Below, one piece after another: positions 34,064 to 46,009 of a stretch of DNA of 64,000 nt. The position numbers and the translations under genes were made by a program. The notes beneath the pieces were generated by a model. It had not been told where the DNA came from and made no database searches. It saw only the letters and a program-made list of their open reading frames with translations. The stretch lies in NCBI GenBank assembly GCA_033977485.1, contig CM066991.1:32857850-32921849 (forward strand). The letters are read 5' to 3'. Each line of letters opens with the position of its first letter. The first letter of the stretch is position 1. This stretch comes from Hydrangea macrophylla (taxonomy: Eukaryota > Streptophyta > Magnoliopsida > Cornales > Hydrangeaceae).

Positions 34064-35387
34064 TGTTAGGAAACTGCGTTCCCAGAATTCATTGATAGTG
34101 CGTATAAGTTGGTACAGCAAAAAAAAATTACGTGAAAACTACAATAACCCTACAAGGGCAGAACTAGGGTTACCTTAAACTGCTAAAACGAATTGCTGTA
34201 GTAGACGAATCGAGAACACGGGCTCGATGACAGCTCACGATCTTCTACCGTATTCCTTTGCTGCCAGAATATCGAACTGAGTGTGGGCTCTTTCGAAATC
34301 CTTTCTGTTTTCTGCTCTCCCTCTTTTACACTCTCTTTTCTATTCTGAGTTATAATTCTCTATATAGAAAAACACAAACTGAGAAGAGAGCCAAAGCAGC
34401 ATATATATAGGCTACGATAGGGACCATAAGAAGTCAATAAGGAATAGGCTTCCTTATGGAATTAGGAAGCCTTAATTCAAACTGAATCAGATTCCTATTT
34501 CCATAAATTATAATTCATACCACTAAATAATTATAATTGCACTCCTACCCTTATCTCAAAAATATATTTCGAGCTCCATGTTATTAAATGCTTATTATCT
34601 CCCCATGTTAAGATTACAGATATCCATTAATTAAATATAATTATTGACAATCATATTTAATTAATATCTTAAAATTCCTTGAGATCCTCTGCTTAACTTA
34701 TCTGATATGTCGGATACAAAATCCACCTGCAGGGTTTGACATAATCAAAACTTATAAGCTTTCTCAAGGGGATATCATCAATCCCAAAATTGAGACATGG
34801 ATTCCATCATTAGTTAATATCCACCACACAATTAATATTGCAACCCAATCCAATGAGATATTGACCCATTTAAGGATCTCACCCTTTTAGGGATCAAAGT
34901 GTAAATATCAAATGTACGTGTCTACAAATTAACTTAGGATTTAGAGCATAAGCACTCATAATAGCCATGAGGTATTAATTATCTTATAAGTCAGTATAAA
35001 GATAATTACCCCAAGTCAGTCCCGTTTAATACACAAAGTGTACCAGCATAGTGAGTTGAAACTATACCATTTTTCGTACTCAAGACAAACCTACTACAAC
35101 ATCATGCTGCAGTCCTACCAATGGTGTGTCCAATCCCATCTAAGACTGTAAACCAAAATCTTACATTCTATAATATCTGATGGCCTGATCTTCCGTGTGT
35201 AAGCCGAACTCTACACACCAACTCACCTACTATATAGAATGAGAGACACACATGCATAATATTAAATAAATAATATAATACAAACATTGCACACACAGAT
35301 TCTCATAAAAAAATGGATTAACTGATTTTATTAAATGAATAATAAATCAACTACATAAAGCATGGCTTTTAGTATATATCCCTAACA
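34064..35387 (-). mobile_element. Copia-type solo LTR
   Basis: TGTTAGG...CCTAACA ends with a perfect TSD GTCAT at 34059-34063 and 35388-35392. Removing it restores the Tat LTR exactly. On the minus strand it starts TGTTAGGGATATATACTA, a typical plant Copia LTR opening. No internal sequence remains, so it formed by LTR-LTR recombination. It contains no gene. The length is 1324 bases. Confidence 0.85.
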
Positions 35388-37246
35388 GTCATATTATTAT
35401 GTGAAGCATGTGGACTAACCCTTGTTTTGTAGCGCTTTGGAGGTATGACTTCCCATCTCTTCTCTAGTTTATTTTATTTGTTGATTTTATTAATTTTCGA
35501 CTCCATGCGCGACACCTTAGCTTAGGTCTTGCCATATGTGTATATGTGATTAGAGACATTTTTTTAGGATTTCTATTCTTTGTATGCATTGCACGTTTCT
35601 CATTTCGCGGCTGGATCCCGGGTAAGTTCTCTAATTCCCTACTTGCACATCATTTTGCTTGCTACTTGAATTATGTGACTTATGAATGATATTTTACCGT
35701 TAGCAATTTTGCACCCTTTTGGCATGCTTATGATATGTATACTTATATCTATGTATTAGTTGAGGGTATGCTTGGATTATTAATTCGATTAAATAGGATG
35801 ATGAGTAGAGGCCGATCACGAGATAGGATGAAAGGGGGTGTTTTGGTCCGCCGGGCTCCTTTCCCTTTCATTCCATAATCCCCGGACCCAGATTATCTTT
35901 GGTTTTGCAAAAGATCAGTTGCTTTCAAAAAATGGTTTCTTAATTTTCCTAAAAAAAATTAAGTGGCGACTCGTATTTGAATTCGAAATTTGACTAAGAA
36001 ATTGTTTTAAAAAAACAAAAATGGGGCCAAATGCCGGTATCCACAGATATCACCTGATAAAAGCAAATGAGCAGTAGCAATCATAGCAACCTATAACTGA
36101 AACAAACAATCTTCAAATAGCCAAGTTAAAAAATAATATATAATAACAGAACATGATCCATAGATACTAAAATACCCAATCACTGGAATGATAAAATAAT
36201 AAAAATACAGATTAGTGATCATAATGTCCAACATGACCATACAGTCCCCACATAGCCAAACAACCAAAAGAAACTAAGAGAGAGGAGAGAGAAAATAGAA
36301 ATAAAATAAATACAACAAAACTCCCAAATTCTCATCTAGCATAACCAACTAATCATCAGTAGGATCAGATAAAATCTCAATCGGTGCGGCAGGAGCATCA
36401 GTGTCGCCATCCTTAGCAACCAAAGGCGGTGGAAGTAGAGTCTCAGAAATGATGTCAGAAGGAATGGTCGACGAAGGAACAGTCCCAACCGAAGGTGGTG
36501 TGGATGATGATGGAGCAGAAGGATCAACAGACAGAGGTGCTGAAGAAGATGAAGGATCAGTGGTGGGTGGTGCAGCAGGTGGTGGTGGATGTGAAGCTGT
36601 GTGTAACGAATGATCAACCCCCATCTATATTAGAATCGCCTCAAGCATAGTTGTCATAATGTCCATCTTTCCCTCAAGACGCATCCGTGCCTCCCTCTCC
36701 TCGATGAATAAAGTGTGGAGAGTCTGGAGAGATACAGAAGAAGACTCTCCCTAGGCCGGAGCCTGAGACCGCTATCTCAGCTCGAATCTCTTAACCTCCT
36801 TAACAGGATCTCTCTCATCGTAGGAATCGGGCTCCTCAGCCTCGGAAGGCATCCTTGAAGTTGCACCCTCAGTGTCGGTGCCTCCACCTCGCCTCCTCGT
36901 TGCCCTAACTTTCGCCTTACCTTTACCTTTTCGTTTCCTCTTCTGGGCATCCGAACGGCGGGAAGCCGTCTCACCAAATTGATTGGAAGAAGTCCGCACC
37001 TCGTCAGTGGGCAGCTGGGGGAATCCTGCTTGAGCAATGATGCGATGTATCGCCCAAGCACCTTTCAGATGCTTCTTGGTAGCTATGTAGTGGGTGGGGT
37101 GAATCATGAAGTCAATATAAAGGCGAGGCAAACAGATAGGATGCCCCCCACCGCAAAAAGAACCCTCACGTACCATGCTGCTATCTTTTCCTATTAGGAT
37201 GTCACCAAGAGACAGTTGCTGAGAGCGAGGTGAAGCATATGATAAT

Positions 37247-38508
37247 TGATATAAAAAGGATACTTTACTTTTCTAAAGATTTGTAGTAGTGATAGTAAAG
37301 GTCAAACTCACAGAGATTGAATTACAACTTTTAGTTTTAAAATTTAAATCTAATTAATTAAGAAAATGAATTTTGATTTGAATTATAATTAAACTAATGA
37401 AACTAATTAAAATAAATCCAAATTATGAGAGCAATTTAAAAGTTGTTTTTATAAATATGTTTAAGGAACCTAGGATTGCAAATCCACCACTAGCTCCATA
37501 ATAGGGGTATTTATGAGTTCAATTAGCTTATTAAGTTGGATGATAGTGGAGAATTATAGCTACAAGCCCAATTCCTCCGTCAAGAAGATAACTATGGTTC
37601 AAGCACCAACATAATCCATCTTCGGTTAGCACGAATTATTCCACACTAAACTAGGGTTGTGGCATAATCCGTCTAACCTAGGCATGGACAATTCGGATAC
37701 TTAATAGCACAATTCAATTAAGTACCATTACATCATATAGACCATTGAACACATCACAGTCAAAATAGATCTAAGACAAGAATAGATTTTGAAAGTAATG
37801 CTTTAATCAATAGAAGCACGATTTATTATAAAAAATCCTCTAAACATGTAATCATCATCCATACATAATAAAATGAAAAGAAAAACATAAATAACACCCT
37901 ATTACTTGGAGAGGGTTTCATTGAAACCCTGGATCTAGGTTTAGTTGGCCATAGAAGCGATGAACGGCAAGAGATTGATGGAGGAGGCCATGGAAATCCT
38001 TGGTCTTCTTCTTCTTCTCCTTGCTTCCCTCTCTTCAATGGCTATAGTTTTAATTATATATAGGTGTGTATAAGGGTGTGTAACCTAAGAATTGAATTAC
38101 AATTAAGTATTTATAGATTTGGAGCAAGTTTGGAAGCTTTCTAAACCTATTTGTACTAGAACTGCTATATTTTACAATCTGGACGTAATTAGGCAGTTTC
38201 GTTCATGTGGGGATCTTCAGTACACTAAAATACGCAACTTTGATTTTTACACAGGTCGCGCACGCGGGCAGCGCGAGCGCGATATTAGATGGTCACGCGA
38301 GCGGGTCGTGCGAGCGGGCCGAGCGCGCGATGTGGCTTTTTCAGCTTCTTTTCTTCTGTTTTTTCACCCCATTTAGCCTGGAATCCTTACCTTTCTCCAA
38401 ATGCTAACAAAAAATAGAAAACGAAGTAAAAATATACAAAAATAGCATAAAAAGATACTAACAAATGTGAATTAAGGCGTGTAATTAAGATTTGTTCTCT
38501 CCCAATCA
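37247..38508 (-). mobile_element. Athila-type solo LTR
   Basis: TGATATAAAAAGG...CCCAATCA with perfect TSD ATAAT at 37242-37246 and 38509-38513. It aligns along its length with the LTRs at 48791 and 55924, but starts about 18 bases further in and is clearly diverged, so it is an older family member. It interrupts the Athila extra ORF, whose frame resumes on the other side. Confidence 0.88.
38255..38332. repeat. GC-rich CGCGCGAGCG block in solo LTR
   Basis: GCGCGAGCGCG, CACGCGAGCGGG, CGTGCGAGCGGG and GAGCGCGCGA follow each other. This is the diverged counterpart of the blocks at 49843 and 56977. Confidence 0.75.
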
Positions 38509-39112
38509 ATAATTATCCATGAGGTAGTGGTCCTCAATCAATGATATGTTGTTCCAGTGTGAAACGACGCCGCCTATGATCTCCTGAATAATAGTGGTCG
38601 GTGAGTCTCCAGTGCATCGGGTCGATGGGGGCATACATAACTAGGTACCTCAGGTACCCCCAGAGCGGCGGCTACGGTGGCTGGACTAAACACGATCTCC
38701 CGGCCTCAAAAACACGATTTATATGTGAACGGAGCAGTTGGATCACGGATCAAAGTTGCGCATGCCTCCCGGATCCAAGATAGATTTACTCTATTTGATT
38801 GGGAGAGTAAATCAAACCAATGAGGCATTGCCCGAATACGGGCTAACTACCAGGGGATGGAGAGCCACGCCATCTCCAGAGGTCTCTCGATCATGATCTT
38901 CCGAGACTGGAAGTATCACGTGAACCACTGCCGATCTAGAGTGTTGCGAAAGCCGTGGTGTGGGATCGGGTTAGGTTTGCGAGCTCGAAAGGCTTCTCTT
39001 TGTGATATCCCGTGATAGGATTCATTGTGAAGTCCCTGAAAATTTTTGAAAATGAGAAGAAATGAATTAAAGGAGGAACTGAAAAGAAAAGAGGAAAACT
39101 GCCACTACTTTA

Positions 39113-39190
39113 GTTTGATCGATCGAACTTTTCTCAATCGATTGAACAGGAGCAGGTTCGAGCGCTCGAGCCCATCTCGATCGATCGAGA
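39113..39190. repeat. TCGATCGATCGA cluster
   Basis: GATCGATCGAAC, CAATCGATTGAAC, TCGAGCGCTCGAG and CTCGATCGATCGAG occur in under 80 bases. All are perfect or near-perfect palindromes. Confidence 0.75.
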
Positions 39191-39557
39191 ACAGTGAGAT
39201 TTGCATAAACACGAGAGAAGCAAAGAGAAAAGACAACAACAAGAATCCAAAGATTACTATGACCATTAGTTCTTAGGACCAATGGGGGGCACTCCCTCTC
39301 GTTTATAACAGCAAAATGAAAAGGAGAAGCCATGAGGATCCTACCTCGAGAAGCACACACTGGAGAGGGAGAGGCTAACATGATGATGATTCGGGGGAAG
39401 GTGACCAGGGTCGCGTCAATTGATGTGTGGGATGAAGGGAGTGAAAAAAAAAAGTCGCCTCAGCGCACTCTCTCTATGTCTTGAATCGCTTGAAAAATGA
39501 GAGAGAGGAAAAGATTGATGAAATGTCTGCAAGACACTTCGTATAAATACAATTTTT

Positions 39558-39665
39558 GATCAATTGAACAAGTTCGATCGATCGAACGTTCAATCAATTG
39601 AGAATTTTACAAGCGCTTGAAGTTAGAAACTGTCGATCGATCGAGATTATTTAGATCGATCGAAC
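39558..39665. repeat. TCGATCGATCGA cluster
   Basis: GATCAATTGAAC, TTCGATCGATCGAACG, TCAATCAATTGAG, AAGCGCTTGAAG, GTCGATCGATCGAG and GATCGATCGAAC repeat with AT-rich spacers. Confidence 0.75.
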
Positions 39666-40329
39666 ACGAAATGTCAAGAACACTTAGAGCAGAGTTCCTG
39701 TGCACCCCCTAACTAACACAAACAGTTCTGGACATACAAGGATAGTCTAAAGGCAGTGCAACCGCAGACATGTAAGCTAGAACTCACCATCATATTACTA
39801 TAAAGTTGCAAATTTTATAAATATAATTTTTTTAATAGCATCCATTTTGCAAAAGTATAATCTCCAAATTGGCACTTGAGACCTTATTACAATAATAATT
39901 AGAATTTAAAACTAAAGAAAAACAAAGTTGTTGTCTCGGAGTACACTTCAATTGAGAAAAGATGAATCAAATGACAAACACAACTAAAGTGGGTCACTAT
40001 TCTTCGAGCATGAAAATTCCCTCTTCCACAATTGTTTCGTTCGCCGCCAAATCTTCGAGGAGTCCAAACTTGATAATTCCCTCTCCCAGAATAGTCGGAA
40101 AGCAGCGAGGATATCATCGAGAAATTCTGAAATCTCCAAAGAATTGATTGCACAGGTAAGAGGTGATCTGGATGGAGACATTGATAGAGGAGTGTAATTT
40201 CTCAATGGACTTTCCTCTTGCGGCGAAGTACCAGGAGACCCAATGTGAGGGCCAACTAACAGTGAAAGGAACAAACAAAGAAAGACGAAAAGAAAATGAA
40301 ATGTGACAATGAATTAACCTCACTATTGG

Positions 40330-42487
40330 TGTCACGACCCATCACGCTAACATGTGGAAATAGGACACGTGGCATGCCACCAAGGCTCATTCATCCATTT
40401 AATAACTATGCGCAGTGGAAAAAAACTTTAAAACAACCTTGAGTGTATAAAACTTTAGGAAACATTACCCTCCGAGTTGAAAAATCCGTATAAAATTGAA
40501 AACGTAATTATATTTCAAATCAAATGATTATATGTTAAAAGGGGTCCCAAAGGTACCCTAAGAACCAATCAGAACTTTTTGAAAATTTCCGGAAGGTATA
40601 GAAAAATGATTCTGGCAGGGGGCATCTCGACCGGTCGAACGACCCCATTCGACCGGTCGAATGACCCTCAGGTAGAATCCTGCCTAAAGCTGCAGAATTT
40701 GTTGAGGTTCAAACAACAACTTCCCTTCCAACATGATTACATTAATTTTAACTTCACCAACTATGCTAGATTTCCAAGCACATCATTATGGCATGATAAT
40801 CTCCGAAAAGAAATAATAACGGAATAAGCTAAGGCTTGTTTGGCATAAAACATAAACGTTCTATTACATTCCTTCGAAATGCTAAAGTTACAAGTTAGGC
40901 TTTCAAAACACGAATCCATGAGTTCGGATTCATTCCAACGAAACCAAAAGGAGTTTTAATACATGTTACAACATTATAAATCCATTCCAAAGCTTAAAGG
41001 TGTAGTCTCAAGTCCTAACTTCCAAAATTTACATTTTCAACAAAGGAATGGAACACAAAAACATATACAAAGTGATTCAACCCCGTCGTCCCCGCGGTCT
41101 CACTCTTCACGCTTCTTTTTCCCTTTCTTCCTTTCACCTGCAATGGAGTAAATCTCCACTGCTCAGCTATATGCTGAGTGCACAATTCTAAACATATGCT
41201 TATATGACAATTCATGTTCTAAACATTTAAAACACATCAAAATAGTCGCTAGGGTGAGTAGTACGCTTCCATTCGGTAAATGAAACTGATGCCGTGGATG
41301 GCACACCTCTTCCACGCATCCCGTACACTGGTTGGGCCTTCCTCCATACCAGGTACCGTGTCCTGGTTGTGCCTTCCTCCATACAAGACACCATACTATC
41401 AATTGTTAAAATCCTCAAACATCAAGTAGCTTACCCCCGGACGGAATTGCACTAAACCCCCCTTTGAACCACATAACACATAACATGCTCACATAAACAT
41501 TTGTATGTACTTTTATCGCATTTTTATGTGTATAATTAATGGGCATATGTAATACATGAATTTCGCCCAGATCCAAAATTTCAAGTTCAATGGCTAAAAC
41601 ATGGAATTTCCTATAATTCATAGCCTTAGAATTCATACCTCGTGCAATTTTCCTATAACTTTGAAGGATGAATTAGGAGATCAATTAAACATTGGGTTTC
41701 GAATTACAAACGATTCCTACAAGTTTACACACATTTACCCCAAAATCTTAACATTAGGACATTTATAAAAATCTAACCAAACATGGCCTAACATATATCA
41801 AAACGTAGGTCTTACCTCCACGAGTTCAAATCTTGAATTTGGAGAAAAGTAGACGATCGGAAGGTCGCCGATTTGTGTCGGAAAGCCTGAAGCAGCCAAA
41901 TCTCTCTTTTCTCTCTCTCCCAAGGATATTATATAAGTTTTACCACAAATGACAAAATCATCCCTTTCTATTTATAGGCAAACTTCCCAAAATTTACGTT
42001 TACCTCCACGTAAGTTTCTTAAACTTCTAATTAACTCTTGAAACGTCGCATACGTCCATTTTATGACTTCACGAGTGAAAATTATAACTTTCAAAAGTTT
42101 TCAACTAAGTCTCGTTTGGGTCCAAAATTATGTCCAAAAACTAAATTCTGTGAAATCTCTACACAACCTACCTTTTATATAACGCATCGCTCACGTTCTC
42201 ACCACAGTTCTCAAAATGATATCTAATAGTATCAAAATTATCAGAATTTACTCTACACAGGTAAAATTACTATTCATGAAATACCAAATAAGTGAAATAA
42301 CATTTAAAACATATAAATGTCATTTAATCATACGGATGCCTCATGGTTCTCCGATTACTGTGTCCTCCACCGACACTCCACCATTGACTACAGTTAACTA
42401 TTTATCTTAATTATCAAATAACATTGATAATTTATGAAATTCAAATATGCATGTTTAAATCATGAACTTTTTGGAACGGGTGTGACA
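40330..42487 (-). mobile_element. chromovirus-like solo LTR
   Basis: TGTCACGACCC...GGGTGTGACA with perfect TSD ATTGG at 40325-40329 and 42488-42492. On the minus strand it has a TATAAATAG box (41969-41978), the conserved hairpin CTCAGC-TATAT-GCTGAG (41162-41178) and a short inverted pair of TCGACCGGTCGA near its end. It is about 2.16 kb with no internal domain left. The short ORFs inside are not genes. Confidence 0.85.
40627..40663. repeat. TCGACCGGTCGA palindromes
   Basis: Two copies, TCGACCGGTCGA (40627-40638) and ATTCGACCGGTCGAAT (40648-40663), the second a perfect 16-base palindrome. Both lie near the U5 end of the solo LTR. Confidence 0.8.
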
Positions 42488-42529
42488 ATTGGCGTGATAG
42501 AACCATGTGCACTAGCAGGTAGGGGGCAT

Positions 42530-42960
42530 TGAAGCTGGAACAACAAATAGCTTATGTGCACAAAGATGTATGGAACTGAGACGATGACGATGAAATCATC
42601 CACATATGTGAAGACAGCGTTATGGCATTCGAGCACCACATCTTGTAAATCGTCTTCATCCCATGGTTCCCAGATCGAATCGTTCTCCTACTGTTCCAAT
42701 AGTGCATCATCTACTTCCCCGACAAAATACCCCTCTGGTTCTCCTTCTTCCTCTGGGAGATCCATATGTTCAAAAGGGTTAATGTTGAGGAGGGCAGGGT
42801 TGTAAGGGATGTACCCTTGGGTTAGGTCAATAACATCATCTTTCCCTGGCCCTTGATATGGAAAAAGGCATAATGCAATCTCCTCGGCAGTCCATGGCGG
42901 GTTAGGATATTCTGAATCAGCCCATGACCCAATCGAGTGAACGTCATCATCTCTCATTCT
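42530..42960 (-). pseudogene. unidentified ORF downstream of Athila pol
   Basis: Starting at the ATG at 42957, about 89 codons are open (WADSEYPNPPWTAEEIA, an acidic EEEGEPEG stretch), then a TAG, then about 45 more sensible codons in the same frame (SIWEPWDEDDLQDVVLECH). A TCTGTAG acceptor-like site lies just upstream. I do not recognise a domain. The position between integrase and the extra ORF suggests an upstream exon of an Athila accessory gene. Confidence 0.35.
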
Positions 42961-43119
42961 TATGGCCTACAGAGGAGAGATTATATGGAATAGCGGATTA
43001 GAGTCAAAATCACACTAAAAAAGATAGAAATAAATCAAAGTAACTAAGTGCAATAAAAGGACAGAATACAACAATAATGTGAGAACATTCTTTGGTGTTT
43101 TAAGTAGAGGAATAGCTGG

Positions 43120-44330
43120 GCTCATTTAGCTGGATGTGCTTGGCTTTTGGTTGGAAGTTCTCCAAGAATGGTTTTAATCATTGGCCATTGACCTTGAAAC
43201 TTTCATCATTCTTTGGGTTTAATAGCTCGACGGCCCCATGTGGAAAGACAGATTTAACAATAAACAGACCTGTCCACCAGGATCGGAGCTTCCCTGGAAA
43301 AAGGTGAAGGCGAGAGTCGTACAGTAAGACTTTCTGCCTCGGCTTAAATGATTTACGAAAGATTGTTCTATCATGACGAGCCTTTAACCTCTCCTTGTGC
43401 AACTTAGCAGAATCATACGCATCTCTACGGATTTCCTCGAGCTCTACGAGTTGGAGTTTTCTTAGCTGACCCCCTTCTTTAATATCAAAGTTTAATGAGC
43501 GTGTTGCCCAATAAGCTTTATGCTCAATCTCGATAGGGAGGTGGCAAGCTTTTCCGTACAATAGCCTGTATGGGGACATTCCCAGTTTTGTTTTATACGC
43601 GGTACGGTACGCCCATAGAGCATCGATCAATTTATATGCCCAGTCTTTCCTGTTGAAGCTAACTGTCTTTTCGAGAATATGCTTGATTTCTCAGTTAGCT
43701 AACTCTGCCTGCCCATTACTTTGTGGGTGGTAGGCTAGAGCAATCTTGTGATTGACCCCGTATTTCTTAAGGAGTGACTCCAAGGGTCTATTGCAGAAGT
43801 GCTTGGGCTGGTCACTTATTAACGCCTTTAGGGTCCCGAAACGTGACAGGATGTGTTCTTTTAAAAAGGACATCACTATTTTGTGGTCATTGTGTTATGT
43901 CGGTATCGCTTCCACCCATTTTGACACATACTCCACAGCTAGGAGTATGTATTCGCAGTAATTTGATTTCAGGAACTGGCCCATGAAGTCTATGCCCCAA
44001 TAATCAAATATTACAATTATGATAATAGAAATTAAGGGCATAGAGTTCCTTTTTGAAATTATACCAAGATTTTGATAGCATTGGAATGATTTGCAAAAGG
44101 AATAGGCATCTCTAAACACGGTGGGCCTGTAGAAACCGCTATGTAGGACTTTTTATTTTGTGAAGCGAAGTGGCCATTGCAAGCTTCGGAATGGTATGAA
44201 GCTAAGATCACGGTTATATCCTCATTTGGAACGCAACGTCTGATGACCTGATCAGCACAATACTTGAATAAGTATGGGTCATCGAAGAAGAAGTGACGTG
44301 CGAACGAGAGGAACCGGTTTTTATCTTGAT
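43120..44330 (-). pseudogene. Athila integrase
   Basis: Catalytic-core pieces on the minus strand: DYWGIDFMGQF (about 44010), then LISDQPKHFCNRPLESLLKK and YHPQSNGQAELAN, then [20 protein letters not shown] and [18 protein letters not shown], followed by the basic C-terminal region. The DDE positions are traceable. Stops and small frame changes lie at about 43690, 43890 and 44120-44330. The usual glycines after the second catalytic Asp are changed (SDQPKHF), a further sign of decay. No chromodomain is present, as expected for Athila. Confidence 0.8.
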
Positions 44331-44334
44331 TTGA

Positions 44335-44900
44335 CTAATGACTCGGGATCTCTTCCGTGACTATATAATTTACTATATCCGCATACCAGGGCAAACTAGA
44401 AACAGTCATCAGTTGCTCGTCTGGGAATTCATCCTTAATCGATACTGGTTCAGTATTGTCAATAAACAATAACCGAGATAAATTGTCCGCGACCACATTC
44501 TCTACTCCTTTCTTATCTTTGATTGTGATATCAAACTCTTGGAGCAGGAGTATCCAATAGATAAGCCTTTGTTTCACATCTTTCTTGGACAATAAGTATT
44601 TGAGAGCCGAGTGGTCTATAAAATAGACGATTGGGGACCCTATCAGATAAGACCTGAATTTATCTAAAGCGAATACTATAGCCAGTAGCTCTTTTTTAGT
44701 AGTTGTATAATTCATTAGAGCTTCGTTAAGTGTTCGACTGGCGTAGTAGATTACATACGGCTTATTGTCCTTCCTCTGTCCTAGAATTGCACCAATGGCA
44801 TAGTCACTAGCATCGCACATTAATTCGAATGGCAAACCCCAGTCGGATGCCTGTATTATTGGTGCAGAGGTAAGATGATCTTTTAGTGCATCAAAGGACA
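44335..44900 (-). pseudogene. Athila RNase H
   Basis: Product with LMCDASDYAIGAILGQR, YASRTLNEALMNYTTTKKELLA and YFIDHSALKYLL carries the retroviral RNase H acidic residues. It ends in a tether ENVVADNLSRL before integrase. It is open over about 190 codons but detached from RT by a frame change near 44890-44940. Confidence 0.8.
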
Positions 44901-46005
44901 CTTGATAGCTTTCCAAGCACTCGAATGGTGTGTCTTTAACGAGTAGTTGATAGAGTGGTCAGGATATTGCACTAAAATTTGGATAAACCGATGATAAAAT
45001 CCCGCATGTCCCAAAAAAGAACGAATGTCCTTGGCTATACAGGGAACAGGTAGATTCGAGATTATGTCAATTTTTGCTTTATCCACTTAGATACCTTTGT
45101 CAGAAATGATGTGGCCGAGGACTATTCCACTGGTTACCATGAAATGACATTTTTCCCAGTTTAATACCAGATGTTTGTCCTCGCATCGTGCTAGCACAAG
45201 TTCAAGATTATCCAAGCAATTTTCAAAACTATGGCCGAACACAGAAAAATCGTCCATAAAGACTTCAAGTATTTGCTCGACCATATCACTGAAGATACTT
45301 AACATGCACCGTTGATAAGTAGCAGGTGCATTACATAACCCGAAGGGCATACGACGGTAAGCGAAAGTACCGAACGGACTTGTGAAAGTTGTTTTCTCTT
45401 TATCTTCAGGAGCAATTTTGATTTGGTTATACCCACTGTATCCGTCCAAAAAGCAATAGCAATTATAACCTGCCACTCGTTCTAGCATTTGATCCATGAA
45501 CGGCAAAGAAAAGTGGTCTTTCTGAGTCACAGTATTCAATTTTTGGTAATCGATACGCATCCGCCATCCGGTAGGGACGCGTGTTGGTACTAATTCGCCG
45601 TCTTTATTAGGAATAACCGTTATACCCGCCTTCTTTGGTACCACTTGAGTCAGGCTGACCCAGGGACTGTCAGATATCGGATATATGATCCCAACATCAA
45701 GTAGCTTTAAAACTTCATTTTTGACTACTTCTTGTATGTTGGGATTCAGATGCCTTTGCATCTGTCGCGAAGCTTTAGCATCTTCCTCCAAGTATACTTT
45801 ATGAGTGCAAACAGACGGGCTTATGCCTTTGAGATCAGCAATAGTCCATCCCAATGCTCTCTTATGTTGTTTCAGCATTTGAATTGATTTACCCTCTTGT
45901 TCAAGACTTAGAGTAGATGATATGATAACATGGTACGTCTTTTCAGTCCCTAGGAAAGCGTATTTGAGCTTCTTTGGAAGCTCCTTTAACTCTAAATCAG
46001 GAGTA
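44901..46005 (-). pseudogene. Athila reverse transcriptase
   Basis: Athila-type RT: KYAFLG and ALGWTIADLKGISPSVC at the N-terminal side, MRIDYQKLNTVTQKDHFSLP, CFLDGYSGYNQI, MPFGLCNAPATYQR, and the FMDD catalytic motif (VFMDDFSVFGHS, about 45250). Most of it is open from 46005 to 45087. A stop at 45087-45089 precedes the last part (FLGHAGFYHRFI). At about 46005 the frame runs into plus-strand chromovirus sequence, so gag and protease are missing. Confidence 0.85.
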
Positions 46006-46009
46006 TCCG

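Larger units (their letters stand above)
5792..36045 (+). mobile_element. Tat-lineage Ty3/Gypsy retrotransposon with antisense accessory genes
   Basis: A complete element with LTRs starting TGTAGACACC and ending GGTATCCACA, and a perfect 5-bp duplication GATAT at 5787-5791 and 36046-36050. The order is 5' LTR, tRNA-Arg-type PBS, gag, protease with G-patch, RT, RNase H, archaeal-type RNase H, integrase, antisense genes and satellites, PPT, 3' LTR. The second RNase H and the PBS place it in the Tat lineage (Ogre/Retand relatives). I see no extra ORF before gag, so it is not a classic Ogre. Without its two nested insertions it is about 23 kb. All sense genes are broken. Confidence 0.9.
31275..36045 (+). 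repeat. 3' LTR of the Tat element (split by a Copia solo LTR)
   Basis: Same sequence as the 5' LTR, with TSD GATAT directly after it. Net length about 3.44 kb after removing 34064-35392. It has a GA run at 31556-31600 that is much longer than in the 5' LTR, the palindrome block 31868-31968, the TATA box 32064-32072, and an extra block of about 450 bases (roughly 32570-33010) not present in the 5' LTR. Confidence 0.9.
36349..39010 (-). pseudogene. Athila-type extra ORF (plant transposon protein domain), split by a solo LTR
   Basis: Reading minus from about 39010, the product includes SYHGISQREAFRARKPNPIP, later REIVFSPATVAAALGVP (about 38670), then, across the solo LTR, a continuous EDHYLMDNYHMLHLALSNC stretch, REGSFCGGGHPICLPRLY (37170), a Lys/Arg-rich stretch (36900), a short coiled coil (EEREARMRLEGKMDIM) and a Pro/Ser-rich tail ending at 36349. 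Several stops and frame changes break it. The pattern fits the ORF found in Athila elements downstream of pol (putative plant transposon protein / ATHILA ORF-1 families). A possible splice acceptor TTTTCAG lies just before 39010. Its function is unknown; an envelope-like role is only suggested. Confidence 0.55.
39011..40329. other. Athila internal sequence, unassigned, with TCGATCGATCGA clusters
   Basis: No domain is recognised. On the minus strand it could be the intron or leader before the extra ORF. Two clusters of the palindrome TCGATCGATCGA occur at 39113-39190 and 39558-39665. They match the motif of this element's LTR (2965-3692), which supports assignment to the same element. A plus-strand GTATAAATAC lies at 39541-39550. 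Confidence 0.4.
2332..46005 (-). mobile_element. Athila-type Ty3/Gypsy retrotransposon, 5' truncated, host of nested insertions
   Basis: On the minus strand the order is RT, RNase H, integrase (46005 to 43120), a short unidentified ORF, an Athila-type extra ORF (about 39010 to 36349), a long 3' UTR (5786 to 3946), a polypurine tract and the 3' LTR (3945 to 2332). This order fits Athila elements, which carry an extra ORF downstream of pol. The Tat element and two solo LTRs interrupt it, each with a TSD, and the interrupted sequence reads on across each gap. Gag, PBS and 5' LTR are missing. At about 46005 the sequence switches to a plus-strand chromovirus. Confidence 0.75.
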